Assembly: GCF_000611645.1 (NCBI RefSeq)
Contig: NW_014013613.1
Coordinates: 1 to 64,000 of the forward strand
Reading direction: 5' to 3'
Source: Monoraphidium neglectum
Taxonomy: Eukaryota; Chlorophyta; Chlorophyceae; Sphaeropleales; Selenastraceae
Length of the DNA: 64,000 bases
Part shown: piece after piece, positions 12,376 through 23,786 of the stretch
Layout: each line of letters starts with the position of its first letter
How positions within the stretch are numbered: position 1 is the first letter of the stretch
Made by a program: the position numbers and the translations under genes
Notes under the pieces: generated by a model
The model's database searches: none
Told to the model about the DNA's origin: nothing
Seen by the model: the letters and a program-made list of their open reading frames with translations, nothing else

Positions 12376-13376
12376 CTGCCGCAGCCCGCACGCCGCCTGC
12401 CGCGCGCCGGGCCCTTGGCGCCTGACACCCCCTCGCTGATGCGCGCGATCGCTCGTGATGCGGATGACGCGGGGATGCCGCCGCCGCGCCCTTGCCCGCC
12501 GCCGCCACGCCGGGCCCTCCTAGTGTGCAACTGGGGTCAACTGCTGGTATTTTAGGTCAGAAAGCGGGGCCGGCGGGGGCACCAGTGGTGAGAGGAGCAG
12601 CGCAAGCAGCTCCGATCGCTGGCGCTTGATGACGGTTGCAACCCACGGGGCAGCAGGACGCGCCGTTCTATGAAGGGGGCCCTAGAGACCTACGATCACA
12701 ATCACATCTACCGTTTGTCTATGCGAGTCTGGAGTTTGGGGCACCCTCTTGGTGGGCCGCATTCTACGTGCCGTACCTTCCGGGATGTGGGGGCGCCAGC
12801 TTTGGGCCCTTCGCTGGCTTGTAGCAACCAGCATATAACCACTATAATCATCACCATGGTGTAGCGTGGACACTCTTCTGCGTGTCAGCTGGAGCGCTGC
12901 CCCGAACAAGGAACACGCACCCTGGCCGGAACGCAGTGACCATTACGATCAGCCACCTGTCATTGACAGAGATCGACAAAAAGTTATTGTCTATCGTTGG
13001 ATAACATCAGCGTGAGGGATCCACACACTGTGCTTCACTTCCAGTGCTGCACCGAACCAAAGTGTGGCCCTCAACCACCGGTTACCAGCCATTGCAGGCC
13101 GAAAAAGAGGCATAATTGTTCGTGGTTTCCGCAAAGGTGGGCGGGTCACCCGGCCTGCACCACAGCCAGACGTGGCTCAACGTCGCGAGGGTGCCTATGC
13201 CTCTGTGAAGTCTAACACGGGTGCACACACATTCTATACGTGTCAGGAGTCTTTCCAAAAGCGCCGGTAGCAGCCAGGCGCAGCGCATGGGCACACCGCG
13301 ACTTTGCGCGCCGTGACGCCCCGCCGCCGCCCTCGCGCCACCCGCGCCCCACCCACCCGCGCACGCGACAGAGCAA
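12376..13376. other. Divergent intergenic region between bZIP-like gene and protease
   Basis: The bZIP-like gene (minus) and the second protease (plus) are head to head here, so both promoters and the missing first exon of the bZIP-like gene should lie in this kilobase. I recognise no defined promoter element. Confidence 0.5.
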
Positions 13377-16300
13377 ATGGCGCCGGCGCGCGCGCTGCGA
13401 CTGGTGGCGCTGCTGGCGTGCTGCTTGCTGGCTGCAGGGCAGGGCCTGGAGCGCAGCAGGGACAACCTTTTGGGCTCCAGTGGAACGTACAGGAGCCTTC
13501 AGTCTCTCATGGCCAGCTCCAAATCATTTCAAAACGCGTTCAAGGTGAGAAGCCAAACCGGGCCGCTGGCGGCCGGCACGGCAGCGCAACTGCGAGAAAT
13601 GGACGCACAAGCAGCCGGAGCCGTGCATGCAGACTGTGCCAACCGACTCTGTTGCCTGCCGCCGCGCGGAGCAGCACCCCTAACTCCCCCTTCCCCCGCT
13701 CACGCGAGCGCGCACGCCCGCACGCCCGCACGCCTCCCCCGCCGCGCGCAGACGAACCGCGGCAGCGCTTGCAGCAACAAGCAGGGGTCCCTCTGCGCCG
13801 CAAAGGCCAGCGTCGACGAGACGGCCGCGCTGACAGTAGCGGCCTCTCCCACGAAGTTCGACGCCCGCAGCAGCAGCGACACGGGCGGCTTCGTCCTCAC
13901 GTCGCCCGTGGGCGACCAGGGCTCCTGCTACAGCTGCACGGCGTTCGCGGTGGTGAGGCGCCACGCGGGCTGCAGCAGGCGGCGGGGGTGGGGATGGGTG
14001 GGTGGTTGGGTGAGGGGCGACCCTCACGCATCGCAGCAGCATGCCGGCGTTGATAGCAGGCGACGGCGGCGGCGCTCTCTCTTCCCACGCCCGCGTCCTG
14101 ACGCCGAACGGACGCGCGGCCCGCAGGCTGGCGCGGCGGAGGCCGCCGTCTCGGCGGCGCTCCGCAAGACGGCGGTCGGGCGCAACTGGAGCGTGCAGGA
14201 CCTGCACTTTTGCCTCGCGACCAACTCCGGCGAGAGCAAGTCGTGCCGCTCGAGCGCGAGCAGCCTGATAGACGTTTTGAAGCCGTTCACGGCGGCGACG
14301 CGCGCGCTGGTGCTCGACAAGTGCCTGCCCTATGAGGCGCCGGACGCGCCGCTCGACCAAGACCTCTGCGATTACAAGTGAGTGGGAATACTTTAATCTG
14401 TCAGACTATAATTGTGGAATGGCGGTGCTTGCTTTGGCGTGACTGTTCATCAATGAGCCGGCGCTTGGGCAGGCAACAGCCACGCTGGTTTCCTTCGCAT
14501 CGAGGTTGGGTCTGGTGTCAGGGTGACGTCTCCGGCTGCGGTGGGGCGGTTTGGGTGGGATCGGCGCGGTCGGCGCCACACGACAGCGCGGCGACTGGAA
14601 ACGTGCAGGAAGCATCCCAGGTGGCGCGGCGACGCGTGCGATGGCGGCCGCATGCCAGGAAAGCGAGGTCGCAGGTCGATCGCCAGCGCTGCGTGACGGG
14701 TCCCAGCGGGGCACGACGCAGAGGCGGGCCGGGCGCCCCTCCCGATCCCTCACAACCGCCAACCAGCAGTGATCTTGAGCCACCCAGGGCGCCCTCGGCC
14801 TCTGCTCCCCCCCTCATCCGGCCCCACCCACCACCCACCAACTCTGGATCGACACTGCTTTTTTGCCACACAGGTGCAAGGACACAGACCCAGATGCCGT
14901 CGGAAAATTTGAGTACGTGCAGCTCAACTCGCCGTGGGAGGTGCAGGAGCACCTGAGGAACTGGGGAGGCGTGGTGACGCGTCTGGACATATACGGTAGG
15001 GGCGTGGGCAGGGTGGGGTGGGGGGCGACAGGTTTTTCTGGGAGCGGGGGGCGTCTGGTGGTGCGGCGGTGTGGTTGTGGTGGTGTGCAGGGGGCAGGGC
15101 GTCGAGGGGTCGGGCCATCCTGGGAGTATGGGGCGGAAGGGACAAGGGGGCGGTCAAGGGCGGGGCGGCGCGGTGAGTCTACGACTGGAACGGGCGGCGA
15201 GGGCGGCGGAGATTCGGGGGGTGGTTATTGTGGTATGGGGTGGTAAGTGAAGCTGAGTCATCTGGCGGGGCGCCCAGGAAGCCCTCCGCTCCTCAGGCGC
15301 CGTCCGCTCGGGCACAGGCACGAGCTCATCATTCTCTCCTCCAAAACACCAGCCTGCCGCTCTCTGCAATCCCCGGCTCTCCTGCCTGCGTCACGCTGCG
15401 CCGACCCAGCCTCCTCTGCCCGCCGCGCTGCACAACCCGTGTGCCCCTCTGCCTGCGCCGCCCAGACGACCTGAGGCCCTTCTTTGCGAAGAACCCGAAG
15501 GGCAGCTACAACGGCCCGGCTCCCAACGCGACCTTCATTGAGGGCCACGCAGTCTTGCTCGTTGGCTACGACAACACCCGGAGTGAGCGCGCCGGCGACG
15601 CAAACTCGCCAGCTCATGCCTCGGCGCCAGCCAGGCCGTGCATTTGTCACTCGCCGCGCGCGGCGTTGCGGTGCGCCGCGCCTTGGTGCCGGGTGTGGGG
15701 CCCTGATTGCAACCACACCCGCGCCTCTCCCACACTGCGGTGAATCTCAGACAGCCGGCGGGCTAAACCCTAACCTTGAACCTTGGACCCTCAACTCTTG
15801 GATCCAGACGCCTACCTTATCAAAAACAGCTGGGGCACTGATTTCGGCGACGGCGGGTTTGCTTGGATATCATACGCTGCGGGGGAGAAGGTCGGGATCG
15901 GGGCGCGCGCCGACACGTGAGTGATCTCAAAAACAGCATGGGTTCAGGGTCACATATGTCGTTTTGGGGTGCGGAGGGCATCTGTTGGGTGTGCCTGGAT
16001 TCTGACTTGGGACAGAGTGCATGTACACGGGCGGTGGGGTCGCAATGCAGGGGCCAGAGGCGCGGTTTGGCGGGGCACAGGTAGATGGATGGGAGAGCGT
16101 GTGTTAGACTGTTTCCTTGCTTTGCGTGTGCAGCCACGATGCGATTGCGCCGCGGCGGCTACTCCTCACTCCGCTGCGCTGTCACAGCCTCCCCAGCTTG
16201 TCCCTCATCCCCACCAATACACAACACCCTGCATCGCCGCCCACGCCCCCCCCCCCTTGCAGCTACGGCCTGCGCTTCCGCCCCGCCAACCCGCCGCCGC

Positions 16301-19300
16301 TGCCGTTTGTCTACACGACAGCCGCGCTCACGGGTGAGTCATTCACAGCCGCCCGCGCTTGCTGGGTGGGAGGAGCCGCGACCTTCCTTCTTGTGATGTG
16401 AAAAGAAGCGAAAAGAAGACTGTACCACCCCGCTTCCAGGCATCTTTGCATGGACCCCGGCACCCCAGTGGCATCGAGTGTATGACTGCGCGCTCCCCAC
16501 CCGCAGAAACGGGCCCCCTTTCTCAGGGCCTCTCTGGACGCACTTGCTGCTCGTGTCTCTCTGGTTCTCTGCCCCTCTGTCTCTGTCTTTTGCTCTCGAT
16601 TTCTAGTCCTCAATCACTCACACATATACACACACACATGCATGTACACAATTGTTCGCACGACACTCACAACCTCCCTCCGTTTCCAACTGCCCTGACG
16701 CCGCGCCCGCCCCTGCAGACTGCCTCAACCTAACAGTCCCCGACGGCATGTGGCCCTCCACTGTCGCCCAACTGGTGAGCCCTCGTGTCCCCCCGCCCTG
16801 CTCTCCTTGTGGACCCTATAGGCAGATACCTTGTCGCAAGATACCTTGTCGCAGGTATTTTTTACCCCCCCCCCTTCATCCTTCCCCAGCCTTCCTGCGT
16901 GCGTCAGGGTTGCGCCCCCTCTCCCCGCGCTCCCGCCTCAAGCCGGCTGCCCTGATCCGCACCCGGTCCCCCACAGCTGCGCGTGCCTCTGAGGAAGCTT
17001 CTGATTGACAACCTCGAGACCATCACTGGTGAGCAAACTGCACACCTCCGGTTCAGACTCGAGGTAACCTTCTTGCGACCGCGACATGTCCATTTGCAAG
17101 TGAAGGCAGGGCAGGTGCCTATAATTGCATGGGGGCGGCTGCCAGCACACCAGCAAAGTCCCGACAGCCCTGACTAAAGTCAGACACATCGACCATCACC
17201 CTGCTCCTGGTCGCTCCTTTGGCCTGGTGCGGATATCATCACCTCGCCACTGCTACCACCCAACCTGACTGCAACTTCTTTGAATCACAGCCGGAACCTT
17301 TAATTTGCACACTTCACATCCTCAGATCTTGAGAAACCCCTCGACCCCAAGAAGCCCCTCATCGCCTGCGGCGTACCTCAAGCCATCGTAACCCGCCTGA
17401 TGCCTGTCGGCGGCAGGCCCGCCGCCGCCTCGGCGTCGCCGGCGGCGGGGCTGTCGCCGCCCGCGACGCCAGCACCCGCACCCAAGGGCGACGCTGCAGC
17501 GGCGGCGGCGGCAGATGCGGCGGCTGGCGAAGATTGCCAGGCGAACGAGCCGGAGGTGGGTCCCTAACGCGACCCGCCGCCTCTTTCTCAGCCCACCCAC
17601 ACATCCTATTGACATCATGCGTGCTTCGCAACACTCATCCTTGAGCACCCAAGCACACCTTGCGGCGCATTTGCGCAACACCTACGTGCTCGCACACACA
17701 CAGTTGCAAAGGCAGTTAGACGCACACACAATCACATGCACGCACGCGCGCACGCGCGCGCGCACACACACACAAACNNNNNNNNNNNNNNNNNNNNNNN
17801 NNNNNNNNNNNNNNNNNNNNNNNNNNNNNNNNNNNNNNNNNNNNNNNNNNNNNNNNNNNNNNNNNNNNNNNNNNNNNNNNNNNNNNNNNNNNNNNNNNNN
17901 NNNNNNNNNNNNNNNNNNNNNNNNNNNNNNNNNNNNNNNNNNNNNNNNNNNNNNNNNNNNNNNNNNNNNNNNNNNNNNNNNNNNNNNNNNNNNNNNNNNN
18001 NNNNNNNNNNNNNNNNNNNNNNNNNNNNNNNNNNNNNNNNNNNNNNNNNNNNNNNNNNNNNNNNNNNNNNNNNNNNNNNNNNNNNNNNNNNNNNNNNNNN
18101 NNNNNNNNNNNNNNNNNNNNNNNNNNNNNNNNNNNNNNNNNNNNNNNNNNNNNNNNNNNNNNNNNNNNNNNNNNNNNNNNNNNNNNNNNNNNNNNNNNNN
18201 NNNNNNNNNNNNNNNNNNNNNNNNNNNNNNNNNNNNNNNNNNNNNNNNNNNNNNNNNNNNNNNNNNNNNNNNNNNNNNNNNNNNNNNNNNNNNNNNNNNN
18301 NNNNNNNNNNNNNNNNNNNNNNNNNNNNNNNNNNNNNNNNNNNNNNNNNNNNNNNNNNNNNNNNNNNNNNNNNNNNNNNNNNNNNNNNNNNNNNNNNNNN
18401 NNNNNNNNNNNNNNNNNNNNNNNNNNNNNNNNNNNNNNACACACACACACACACACACACATAATCTCATGACACGCCTTTTCACTGCGCTCCTGCACCC
18501 AGCCGATCCGCAACCTGCGGCTAGTCTCGGCCAGCACCGACGGAAACATCAAACTGACCTGGGACCCGCCATCTGGCCCAGAGTGCATCAACTTCTACGA
18601 CATACAGGTGCGCGGGGAGCTGCCTTACAAGTCTGGAAGCTGCCGCCGCCTCACGCGTTTCTGATTTTGTACACGCTTGCCCTCAGCCGGCCGACCGGCT
18701 GCCTGCAGTCGAGGCTCCACGGGCTGTTTGATTCGGGCCGCCGGCTGAATTGCCACGTCAGCAGTGACTGCATGTGGGCAGCAGCAAAAGCGTGTGAGCA
18801 GCGACCGTGTGTGAGCAGAAATTCGTTGTTTTTGCCTCTTAGCCAATTCCGCTCGATGGAACACTGCTAATTCCACTGTGATGTCACTGTGACATCAACC
18901 CCTGGTTCCCCAGGTCATGGACATCGCGAGCGGCAAGATAACCAAAGCCAAGATCACGGGGCTCAACCCCACATCCAAGGTTGCGGGGTCTTTCACTTTC
19001 AAGGGGTCGCCCGGCCAGGTGCGTGCCGGGTCCTTCCGCTGGCCGCCCTGCCCTGAAAAGCACAGGCTCCCTTGCATCGCTGCTGTGCCTTTGATGTTTC
19101 GAGCAGCGCCGTCTCGTCGTCCCGGGACCCGGTCACAAAAAGCCTCGGCATGCAAAAGACCGGCTTCACTCGTGACACTGAACTCGTGTCTTGCGGCCGG
19201 GCCGCATGTGTGCAGCGGCGCCACCAGCCTCGCCTGGTGCCTGCTGCCTTCTGCCTGCTGCCTGCTCTTACGTACAGACGATGTCACCTCGGATAGTTTT

Positions 19301-19563
19301 ACCCATTTTGGTCTCCGGCCTTCTGGATTATTACTGACGCTTCTGCTTCCTTCCAACCCTCAATCACCCCGCCGCTGTGACAGCAATACCAGTTCACGGT
19401 GTCCGCTATCAACGAGGCCGGCGGCTCGGCTGAGCGCAGCATCACACTGGGCGGGGCCGCCGGCGCGCGGCGGCTGCGTCAGCACCGGCGGTCGCTGCTG
19501 GCCGCGCGCCAGCGCGCATTTGGGTTCCGAAGGCGGCAGGGGCCGCTCGCCGCGGCCAAATGA
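13377..19563 (+). CDS. Papain-family (C1A) cysteine protease with C-terminal fibronectin type III domain
   Basis: Exons in phase: 13377-13544, 13752-13952, 14127-14377, 14874-14995, 15466-15582, 15808-15916, 16263-16333, 16719-16774, 16977-17028, 17326-17555, then (after the gap) 18503-18607, 18914-19018, 19384-19563. Signal peptide MAPARALRLVALLACCLLAAG. Nucleophile motif DQGSCYSCTAF (Trp after Cys is Thr), His in EGHAVLLVGYDN, Asn in IKNSWG. No I29 propeptide. An Ala/Pro-rich linker (17400-17555) leads to a fibronectin type III fold spread over three exons (IKLTWDPPSG, YDIQ, YQFTVSAINEAGGSAE). The C-terminus is Arg-rich. The N gap lies in the linker-to-FN3 intron and could hide an exon; the flanking phases (0 and 0) do not require one. 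Paralog of the gene at 1-5388. Confidence 0.88.
16613..16655. repeat. CA-rich tract
   Basis: A short CA-rich stretch lies about 65-105 nt upstream of the acceptor of the protease exon starting at 16719, on the sense strand. Confidence 0.7.
17690..17777. repeat. CA/CG microsatellite at left gap edge
   Basis: (CA)n mixed with (CG)n leads into the N run. The right side of the gap (18439-18462) is pure (CA)n, so the gap very likely represents an unassembled CA array inside the intron. Confidence 0.9.
17778..18438. other. Assembly gap (N run)
   Basis: 661 undetermined bases inside the intron between protease exons 17326-17555 and 18503-18607. Open frames crossing it are meaningless. Confidence 1.
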
Positions 19564-21247
19564 GGGGCCGCCGCGCGCCAGCGTCGAGCGGCCGGCGGGC
19601 CTGGCTTCCTGCATGTGGGGGCAGCGCAGGCGCGTCCTTGCGTTGCACTCCTTGGCTCTGCGTGCGCTCGTTCGGCCTCGCCAGCTGCCGGCCTGGCTCT
19701 CCGCGCATCCCGCGGGTGCAAGCGTTGCGGCCCGCAATTACGGCTTGCGAGCTCTGCAGCGATTGCAGCTTGCCAATCAACCAACACACGCGCAGCAAGC
19801 CCTTGCGATTTCATAACTGCCAAGGAACTGCTTTTTCTTGCACAAATGTGCCCGTCATTGCTCTCGGGCGTCCCTCAGGCAATTTCATTGATCACGCCCC
19901 TCTGCCCGTTGGGCCTGTGGGAGTTGAGTTTTCGCACTGCAGCCCGGGCAACCCGGCTCGCTCCGCTTCACAGCACACCTGGCTGCCGCCAGCAGCAAGT
20001 GGATGGATGTGCACGGCTGTAGCCTATTCCGTGCCAGCAAATCGGCTCTCCAGAAGGGTGTTGGCGCCCCAACTCATTGAAGATGCACGCTTCCGGCCGT
20101 TGCTGCAACTTCCTGCCCGCTCTTGGATATGACACCGTGCCTTCAGGGCCTCGTGACTGCATTTGCTGACTCCACGTTAGGGTGACGTGCGTGGCGGGCA
20201 GCAGCCCGCAGCACACAGGGTGTGTTTGCTGCTGGTTGTCGCGAATCGTGCCGCCGGGCAGGCGTGCTGCCAGGTAATTGTGCTGCCGCGCACGCGCCGC
20301 GTTTCCCCGACTCCACAACAGGCGCGGGCCCCGCCCTGGCCTGCTGTCGGTTGCTTGAACCACCACGTTGAGCCGGCGTCCGCCTGCAACGCAACATGCC
20401 GCGGCCGCGAGACGCCCTGCCCCCTCCACACACAAACAACACCATACCCACAATAACACCACGCATCCGCGCTTCATAAGGCAAACACATCGACATGCAC
20501 GCCGCAGCGCTTGTTGCGAACAGAACTCACCCCCAATTGTGGTGGTTGGCACCTCGGCCGTGTTGATCTTGGCACGCTTGCGCTCGGTCTGTGTGAGTGT
20601 TCGTCGCATCTTCTTCAGACAATGTAATCAGGATCCGACGGGCTTCCCTCAAAGGGCCTGGTCGCTGCTGAGCCACGGGTTTGCACATAAGGTGTGGCAG
20701 GCGGGTCTCAGGGTTTGAGCAAGCTAGGCCTGGGACATGAACAGTGGGTCGCGGGCTTTTGTATGCACACGGTAGTTGAGCTGAGAGTCTGCAGGGGCGG
20801 TCTCATCAAGACGGCATCTTCTGATGCTGTGCATTTGCCAAAGAACGGGTATGTGGAAGAAGAGGGAGGATGAGATGGGAGAGTGTGGCATGGCGGCCGG
20901 ACTGGCGCGGCAGGGCAATCAACAGACGTTCCATGCCCGATCAGGGGAGTGACACGACCAGGGGCGGGGCAGGCGCATTCTCATTAACATAGAAATTTTG
21001 GTGTGCCGAGCCGTGCAAAAGCAGGCTCAGGCGAAGGGCCGAGCATACGCCGGACGACCGGCCGGCGGCGGCACGCATGCTGGGTTCGGTTGCCGCACCA
21101 ATGTGCCGTGCTGCGTTGGCGATGTCCAAGATACGTACATTTCATATAGAGCACCTGACCATGCGCTCTCGATCGCGGTCACCGGCCACGATCTTCAACT
21201 TTCGCAAAAGCGGCCCTGGACGATCTTAGCACAATTGCACCTGTGCG
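19564..21247. other. Intergenic, no supported gene
   Basis: This holds the 3' flank of the protease and the 5' flank of the dioxygenase gene. A 213-codon minus-strand frame (19968-20609) begins with a basic stretch and has a GTGAG donor after 25 codons, but no domain or convincing second exon was found, so it is not called. Confidence 0.45.
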
Positions 21248-23727
21248 ATGGATGATAAACATGGTTCAACGCATCATAGAATGACACCAGACCCCGACGC
21301 ACCCGCGGAGGAATCGTCGCCCGAGCATGAGCGTGGCGCCGCCGCTGGTCTCACCGCTAGCAGGCAAAAGCGCTCGCGCGCCGGCGTCAATTCGCGGCTG
21401 GCCGACTTTGCCATCGACATCGGCCACGAGCCGCAGTCGTGGGTTGACGAGTGGACGCCCAAGCGCGGCCGATGGGGCGGCCGCTGGGGGCGCGGCGGAG
21501 GCCGCGGCGGGCGCGGCGGAGGGTGGCGGCCAGAGGCTCACGCAGAGAACAAAGAGCGTGACAGGTGAGTAATGGTGAATCCGCACCTGTCTGAGCAGTT
21601 GGACTGCCCTGCAGTGTCCTGCATTCCGGGCGCTGGGCAAGGTACCCAGATCCTTGGTGTGGGCAGCCTTGCTGCCACCTTCCTGTTGGCTTCCACTCAG
21701 CTGACCCGAGTTCCTGTTCATGGCGAGCGGGTTGGCTCGCTCCTCTCCGCATGTAGTTGTTTATACTGCTTGGTGCCGGTGTCCAGACTCGCCCACGAAC
21801 CCGTTGCCCCTAGGTGGGAGGCGTGCGGCGCGTGCGGCTTCTGGACCAACCTCGGACGCGATGACACGGCGCCCTGCCCGCTGTGCGGCTCCGAGGTTGT
21901 CGTGACGGAGCACCACGACTTTGAGAGCTGGGCCCAGTGCGACGACTGCGGGAAATGGTGGGCGATCAGCCGCTGCCAAGTTTGCGCGACTCCAGTCCAG
22001 GCGGCGGGCGGCGGAGTTTGGGGCCATCCGGCTTGGTTCGCACTCTCTCAGTGCCCGCTCAGTGCACTCAGGGGCGGCTGGCATGCACAGGCCCGGGGAA
22101 AAGTCACTCGCGCGCTGACATCATCCCGCCTCTCCAGGCGTAACGTCCCAGACGAGACGGCCAGGCGGCTGGAGCGGGCGGGGGACGGGGCCAGGTGGAA
22201 CTGCAGCATGCTGAGAAAAGGTGGGGCTAAGAGTTGGCAAAAAGCATGGGGACCCCGCACTCGCTTCACGTCTCCTGGTGCAACGTGCCCACCCAAGCGT
22301 TGTGCTTAAGAGGCCTGTGCAGCAGCCAGCATCCCCCCACTGCTGCAAAAGCCAACTGCCCCACCCCTCATGCACACGCATCACGGCTGCCCTCGTGCGT
22401 GCGCCGCCTTGCAACCGCAGGCGCCACCTGCCGGACTTCCACCGCGGACTGGGCGGTCATTGCCCGAGACTCAGCCCTGAAGGAGCGCCTGCTGCAGCAC
22501 AGCGGCGGCCGCGGCGGCGCCGCCGCGGGCGCCCGCGGCGCCGGCCCATCTCCGCACTACGGGCCAGGGGGCCGCGGCGTGCACTTCATCGGCGGCCGCG
22601 GGCTCGCGCAGGCCGCGCGGCGCGCGGCCGAGGCGGCGGCGGCTGCTGGGGCGGACAGCGACGGCGGGGGCGACGGCGGCGGCGGCGACGAAATCAGCCC
22701 CCCGCTGCCCTTTGGCGAGCTGCGAGGTGGCACACCAGGCGTGGACGGTGGTGGCGACGATGCTCCAGGGGGCGCGCCCACGCCCTTGCAAGCAGCGGAT
22801 GTCGAGTGCGGCAGCCAGGGGGCGGATGGCGAGGACGGCGAGGGTGTGAAGATTCCTGCCGCAAGGGCTGATGATGGATGGCTGCCGGTGATGCGCGTGA
22901 GCGACGCTTGGGTGGTTCCGAAGCCGACTTTGCCACGGCTGCCGGAGACATCGGTGGCAGCGAAAGCAGCCGCGGCAGCAGATGCAGCAGCGGCAGGGGA
23001 GGCAGGCGAGGCAGTGGCGCTAGCTGAGGAAACAACAGCAGCAGAGGCAGCAGGGACACTGGAGGCAGGGTCCGCAGAGACGGCAGCGGCAGGGGAAGTA
23101 GCAGATATACCAGCGGCGGCAGGGCAGGCAGCGACTTTAGCGGAGGCAGGCTCGGCAGCAGGGCCAGAGCAGGCAGAGGCAGCAGAGGAGAAGACAGCGA
23201 CAGCGGTGGAGGCAGACGCGCCAGCGCAGATGGCAGTGGCGGTTTTAGCAGCGACAACAGCGGAAGCAGCGGCGACAGCACCCTCAGCGCAAGCAGCGGC
23301 GGCGACCGTCGCAGCAACAGCAACGGTTGAAGCGGCAGCGGTGGAGGCGGTGGATTCAGTAGATGCAAAGGAGGGCACTCTAGTTGCGGCGAACGAAAGG
23401 GCCACAACGGGGGCCGAGCCGCCCCCACATGAAAGCGGTGACAGCGCTGAAGCAGCACCAGCGGCGGTGTCGGCAGCAGCGGGCGCGACAGCAGCGACAG
23501 AGGCGTCGATGGCGGAGGGAGGGACAGCAGCAGCGGGGGCTGTCGGAGCTCATGACAGCGCAGTTGTTAGCGGGTGCACCACCAGCATTGCGCTACCAGC
23601 AGATGCTTGCAGCGGGTATGGGTCAGCTACCAGGGAACAGCAGGAGGAGCAGGTGCACACAGAGCAGGATCGGCGGCAGCAGCAGCAGCAGCAGCTTCAG
23701 CAGCAGCAGCTTCAGCAGCAGCTTCAA

Positions 23728-23786
<59 letters not shown>

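Noticed and set aside
19968..20609. 213-codon minus-strand frame with a GTGAG donor after a basic start
   Set aside because: No second exon gives a recognisable or conserved continuation; could be a real small gene but I cannot support it.
22557..23405. 282-codon Ala/Ser-rich minus-strand frame
   Set aside because: It is the antisense shadow of the Ala-rich part of the CW-TET/JBP exon.
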